From: CAYVBN01 sp964538565
GTDB taxonomy: Bacteria; Pseudomonadota; Alphaproteobacteria; Rhizobiales; Xanthobacteraceae
Assembly: GCA_964538565.1 (NCBI GenBank)
Contig: CAZIGW010000286.1
Span: forward strand, 1-25,872
DNA length: 25,872 bases
Direction of reading: 5' to 3'
Each line of letters starts with the position of its first letter. Position 1 is the first letter of the stretch. The position numbers were made by a program, and so were the translations under genes. Positions 22,984 to 25,872 of this stretch are shown here, piece by piece. The notes beneath the pieces were generated by a model. The model ran no database searches. It was not told where the DNA came from and saw only the letters and a list, made by a program, of their open reading frames with translations.

Positions 22984-23131
22984 TCGAGAACCGCCCCGGC
23001 CGTCATCGCGGGACACAATCGTGCGCGGAGATTCACGCTGGCCGCGCGGGCGCTTCCCGAGGACCGCCCCACACGCGAAGCGGGGGAAAGCATGCCTGTC
23101 AGGATGGGACGCTTCGGCTCCGGCGCCCGTC

Positions 23132-23260
23132 TGCGCCGGCCTGGCCACCATCGCGTTCGCGCAGACCCCGGCGCGCGCCTGGGATCGATCGTCGAAGGTC
23201 GAAGGCCTGGCGGTCGGCGCGGACGGCAACGTCTACGTGTTCGGTTTCCTTTCAGGGCAT
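23132..23260 (+). pseudogene. Remnant of a secreted beta-propeller-like protein
   Basis: One frame reads CAGLATIAFAQTPARAWDRS then SKVEGLAVGADGNVYVFGFL. The first part looks like the end of a signal peptide; the second matches the repeat style of NHL/SBBP/SMP-30-type propellers (VEGLAV.ADGNVYV). Third codon positions are mostly G or C, as in real genes here. There is no start codon with a ribosome site, and similarity fades after about 23260, so only a fragment remains. Confidence 0.3.
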
Positions 23261-23324
23261 CCTCTGCGGCACGCGATCACCCGGCTGCGCGCGCATCCCC
23301 GCGGGAGCGACGCAGCAGGGGCGG

Positions 23325-23357
23325 CCGCCCGGGACGACTGCCTCCCGCCCCGGGCGG
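23325..23357. repeat. GC-rich inverted repeat upstream of comM
   Basis: Nine-base arms CCGCCCGGG (23325-23333) and CCCGGGCGG (23349-23357) flank a 15-base spacer. It lies about 155 bases before comM and may mark the end of an older transcript. There is no T-run. Confidence 0.45.
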
Positions 23358-23512
23358 GGCTGCCGCCGGCCCGCTTGCGGGCGCTGGACGGCTGCTCAGC
23401 CGCCCGACGCCACTCCGGGCCCGGTTGTCACGCACGGGTCGCTCTGTTCCCTGATTGTTCTTGACCGGTCTCGGCGCTTCCGTATGCTGGGCTGCAACCT
23501 GGGGGCGGGGGA

Positions 23513-25051
23513 ATGGTCCAGCACGTCGCGACGGTGGCGTTCGAGGGCATCGAGGCGCGGGCGGTAGACGTGCAGGTGCAGGTCGCGCCCGGCTTGCCGG
23601 CGTTCAACGTCGTGGGGCTGCCCGACAAGGCGGTGTCCGAGGCGCGCGAGCGGGTGCGCGCCGCCCTGATGGCCTCGGGCCTCGCGCTGCCGGCGCGCCG
23701 CATCACCGTCAATCTCGCGCCCGCCGACGTGCCCAAGGAAGGCAGCCATTACGACCTGCCGATCGCGCTCGGCCTGATGGCGGCGATCGGCGCCATCCCG
23801 CACGACGCGACGGCGGGCTTCACCGTGCTGGGCGAACTCGGCCTCGACGGCTCGCTCGCGCCGGTCGCCGGCGTGCTGCCGGCCGCGATCGGCGCCAATG
23901 CCCGCGGCGAGGGCCTCATCTGCCCGGGCGCCTGCGGGCCGGAGGCCGCCTGGGCGAGCCCCGAGATGGAGATCGTCGCGGCTTCCTCGCTCATCCAGCT
24001 TGCCAATCATTTCAAGGGCACGCAGGTGCTCTCGCGCCCGCAGCCGCGCGTGCGCGAGATCGACGAGACCGGCCTCGACCTCAAGGACATCAAGGGCCAG
24101 GAGAGCGCCAAGCGCGCGCTCGAAGTCGCGGCGGCCGGCGGGCACAACCTGCTCATGGTCGGGCCGCCCGGCGCCGGCAAGTCGATGCTCGCCGCCCGCC
24201 TGCCCTCGATCCTGCCGCCGCTCGCGCCGGCGGAGCTGCTCGAGGTCTCGATGATCGCCTCGGTGGCGGGCGCGATCGAAGGCGGCGCGCTCACCAACCG
24301 CCGGCCGTTCCGCGCGCCGCATCATTCCGCCAGCATGCCGGCACTCGTCGGCGGGGGCTTGAGGGCGCGGCCCGGAGAAATCTCGCTCGCCCACAACGGC
24401 GTGCTCTTCCTCGACGAGTTTCCCGAGTTCGAGCCGCGCACGCTCGACGCGCTGCGCCAGCCGATGGAGACCGGAGAGGTGGCGATCGCGCGCGCCAACC
24501 ACCGCGTCACCTACCCGGCGCGCTTCATGCTGATCGCCGCCATGAACCCGTGCCGCTGCGGACGCGCGAGCGAGCCCGGTTTCACCTGCAAGCGCGGACA
24601 GAACGCGCGCTGCGCCGCCGAATATCAGGGGCGGCTGTCGGGCCCGCTGCTCGACCGCATCGACCTGCACATCGAGGTGCCGGCGGTGACCGCCGCCGAT
24701 CTGATCCTGCCGCCGCCGACCGAGGGCAGCCGCGAGGTCGCCGAGCGCGTGGCGCGCGCCCGCGCGATGCAGAGCGCGCGCTACGCGGCGCTCGGCGCGA
24801 CATCGGTGCGCACCAACGCCGAGGCGAGCGGGCCGCTGCTCGAGGAGGTGGCGAAGCCCGACGCCGCCGGTCTCGCGCTGATCCGCGAGGCGGCCGACGC
24901 CATGCGGCTCTCGGCGCGCGGCTATCACCGGGTGCTGCGCGTCGCGCGCACGCTCGCCGATCTCGACGGGGCCGAGAAGGTCGGCCGCGTGCATCTCGCC
25001 GAGGCCCTGTCCTACCGAGCGCTCGCCGACGCGGTGCGCAAGGCGGCGTGA
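23513..25051 (+). CDS. comM: ComM/YifB family Mg-chelatase-like AAA+ ATPase
   Basis: This is a 512-residue ComM/YifB protein; in naturally transformable bacteria ComM is a hexameric helicase that drives branch migration during DNA uptake. The N-terminal Lon-protease-like domain (about 1-170) shows GLPAFNVVGLPDKAVSEARERVRAAL and RITVNLAPADVPKEGSHYDLPIALG. The AAA+ core has Walker A GPPGAGKS (217-224), Walker B VLFLDEFPEF (297-306) and RPFRAPHHSAS. Cysteines C347, C349, C359 and C367 form the zinc-like site in NPCRCG, FTCK and ARC. The C-terminal domain starts near SGPLLDRIDLHIEVP (376-390). Length is normal. ATG at 23513 follows a G-rich ribosome site. In related genomes it stands close to gshB. 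Confidence 0.96.
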   Translation: MVQHVATVAFEGIEARAVDVQVQVAPGLPAFNVVGLPDKAVSEARERVRAALMASGLALPARRITVNLAPADVPKEGSHYDLPIALGLMAAIGAIPHDATAGFTVLGELGLDGSLAPVAGVLPAAIGANARGEGLICPGACGPEAAWASPEMEIVAASSLIQLANHFKGTQVLSRPQPRVREIDETGLDLKDIKGQESAKRALEVAAAGGHNLLMVGPPGAGKSMLAARLPSILPPLAPAELLEVSMIASVAGAIEGGALTNRRPFRAPHHSASMPALVGGGLRARPGEISLAHNGVLFLDEFPEFEPRTLDALRQPMETGEVAIARANHRVTYPARFMLIAAMNPCRCGRASEPGFTCKRGQNARCAAEYQGRLSGPLLDRIDLHIEVPAVTAADLILPPPTEGSREVAERVARARAMQSARYAALGATSVRTNAEASGPLLEEVAKPDAAGLALIREAADAMRLSARGYHRVLRVARTLADLDGAEKVGRVHLAEALSYRALADAVRKAA

Positions 25052-25104
25052 CGCGCGCGGTGGATCGGCACGTTGTCTTGCGTCGGCGTGACTCGGCCGC
25101 GGCC

Positions 25105-25122
25105 CTGTCACAATTCTGTGGC
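25105..25122 (+). promoter_or_regulatory. Candidate PHO box upstream of olsB
   Basis: CTGTCAC-AATT-CTGTGGC matches the PhoB recognition repeat CTGTCAT-N4-CTGTCAT at 10 of 14 positions, with a perfect CTGTCA in the first half and an AT-rich spacer in very GC-rich surroundings. It ends 82 bases before the olsB ATG in the right orientation. In Sinorhizobium meliloti olsB is induced by phosphate limitation through PhoB, which makes the site plausible. Confidence 0.45.
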
Positions 25123-25204
25123 CGGCGGGTGCTTAGTCGAAACCGGCGGTATCGCCGTCGCGATTCGTCGGCGCCGGCATGGCCGCATCGGAGGGAAACC
25201 CCGC

Positions 25205-25872
25205 ATGTCGAACCGCGCGCTCACGCTCGCACCGCGCCGCCTGATCGAACACTTCCGGCCCGAGGCGGTGGGCCTGCCCGGTTTGATTCCGGCCCTGCGC
25301 GCCTACGGCGGCCTGCAGGTGCGGCAGGCGAAGCTCAACCGCGCGCGCGAGACGCTCGGACGGCTCGGCTCGCTCGAGGTGCGGCTGGCGCGCTCGGCCG
25401 CGGAGGTGCGGCGCGCGCAGAAGCTGCGCTACCGCGTGTTCTATGACGAGATGTCGGCGGTCGCCGACGCCGCGACGTTCATCGCCCGGCGGGACGTCGA
25501 TCCGTTCGACGCGGTGTGCGACCACCTGCTGGTGCTCGACCACGCGGCGCCGCGCGGCGGACTCAACCGGCCGCAGATCGTCGGCACCTACCGCCTGCTG
25601 GCGCAGGACCGCGCCGCGCGCCACGGCGATTTCTACAGCGCCGAGGAATTCGACGTACGCTCGCTCGTGGCGCGGCATCCGCAGCACAAGTTTCTCGAAC
25701 TCGGCCGCTCGTGCGTGCTGCCCGCCTACCGCAACAAGCGCACCGTCGAGCTCTTGTGGCACGGCATCTGGGCCTATGTGCTGGCGCAGGGCTTCGACGT
25801 GATGATCGGCTGCGCCAGCCTGCACGGCACCGATCCGGACCGGCTCGCGCTGCCGCTCGCCTTCCTGCACCA
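25205..25872 (+). CDS. olsB: L-ornithine N-alpha-acyltransferase OlsB-like (C-terminus cut by window edge)
   Basis: The 222 visible residues belong to the GNAT-fold hemolysin/OlsB family. OlsB transfers a 3-hydroxyacyl group from ACP to ornithine, making lyso-ornithine lipid, a phosphorus-free membrane lipid precursor. The markers are KLRYRVFYDEM (about 73-83), DVDPFDAVCDHLLVLD, IVGTYRLL, FLELGRSCVLPAYRNKRTVELLWHGIWAYV and MIGCASLHGTDP. The family usually runs to about 290-300 residues, so roughly 70 are missing beyond 25872. ATG at 25205 has GGAGG ten bases upstream. A candidate PHO box precedes it. OlsA is not in the window. The family call is firm; the exact acyltransferase activity is inferred. 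Confidence 0.87.
   Translation, partial: MSNRALTLAPRRLIEHFRPEAVGLPGLIPALRAYGGLQVRQAKLNRARETLGRLGSLEVRLARSAAEVRRAQKLRYRVFYDEMSAVADAATFIARRDVDPFDAVCDHLLVLDHAAPRGGLNRPQIVGTYRLLAQDRAARHGDFYSAEEFDVRSLVARHPQHKFLELGRSCVLPAYRNKRTVELLWHGIWAYVLAQGFDVMIGCASLHGTDPDRLALPLAFLH

Larger units (their letters stand above)
22841..23512. other. Long non-coding gap between ptxB and comM (672 bases)
   Basis: The ptxB side holds its leader and the weak PHO box. At about 22998-23030 the text CGTCATCGCGGGACACAATCG resembles the small dispersed repeats of Bradyrhizobium-like genomes. The middle (23132-23260) reads as a broken secreted-protein start. Near 23325-23357 there is a GC-rich inverted repeat. A GGGGGCGGGGG stretch directly before 23513 is the comM ribosome site. 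No intact gene is seen on either strand. Confidence 0.55.

Noticed and set aside
19757..23464. Plus-strand open frame of 1235 codons opposite the phosphite operon
   Set aside because: Low-complexity antisense product (Arg, Glu, Gln, His rich). Only a short stretch near 23132-23260 outside the operon looks gene-like, and it is reported separately.
1..25872. tRNA, rRNA, CRISPR array, riboswitch, insertion sequence
   Set aside because: I looked for tRNA-like cloverleaf ends, regularly spaced repeats and transposase motifs and saw none; a covariance-model scan would be needed for small RNAs.

Overview
The window is a GC-rich alphaproteobacterial chromosome segment. The strongest evidence is the gene set itself: dnaK/dnaJ, hrcA-grpE, rph-rdgB-hemW, rsmI-yraN-gshB, comM, pmtA and olsB. 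These resemble Hyphomicrobiales (Bradyrhizobium/Xanthobacteraceae-like) in content, in the phospholipid N-methyltransferase and ornithine-lipid genes, and in an RpoH promoter of the alphaproteobacterial form. The genus cannot be fixed from the sequence alone.

Layout. 1-876 (minus): a cut-off NADPH-dependent FMN reductase and the methyltransferase PmtA. 989-4210 (minus): dnaJ and dnaK, with a very good RpoH-type promoter upstream of dnaK. 4733-6358 (plus): alkB and a secreted protein of unknown function, probably co-transcribed. 6380-8213 (minus): grpE and hrcA. 8365-10938 (plus): rph, rdgB and hemW, mutually overlapping. 10951-12171 (minus): a Tat-like lipoprotein of the LpoA/periplasmic-binding type. 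12341-13673 (plus): rsmI and yraN. 13792-15477 (minus): a methyl-accepting chemotaxis protein. 15574-16521 (plus): gshB. 16718-22840 (minus): an orphan NMT1/TauA-type binding protein, then a complete phosphite-use operon. 23513-25051 (plus): comM. 25205-end (plus): the start of olsB.

The most notable content is the operon at 17878-22840 (minus), transcribed ptxB-ptxA-ptxC-ptxD-ptxE. It encodes a PhnD/PtxB-type binding protein, a PhnC-type ATPase, a permease in which two PhnE-type units are fused in one 469-residue chain, a phosphite dehydrogenase keeping every active-site residue I could align to Pseudomonas stutzeri PtxD, and a LysR regulator. Together they would import phosphite and oxidise it to phosphate with NAD+. 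The block lies between gshB and comM and is bordered by a 672-base gap that holds a gene remnant, so it may be an insertion. Candidate PHO boxes lie before ptxB (weak) and before olsB (better), suggesting a local phosphorus-starvation theme.

The rest is conserved housekeeping: protein folding and heat shock, DNA and nucleotide-pool repair, RNA processing, glutathione synthesis. One clear anomaly is DnaJ, in which the first zinc-binding cysteine is serine. No tRNA, rRNA, CRISPR array, transposase or integrase was seen.
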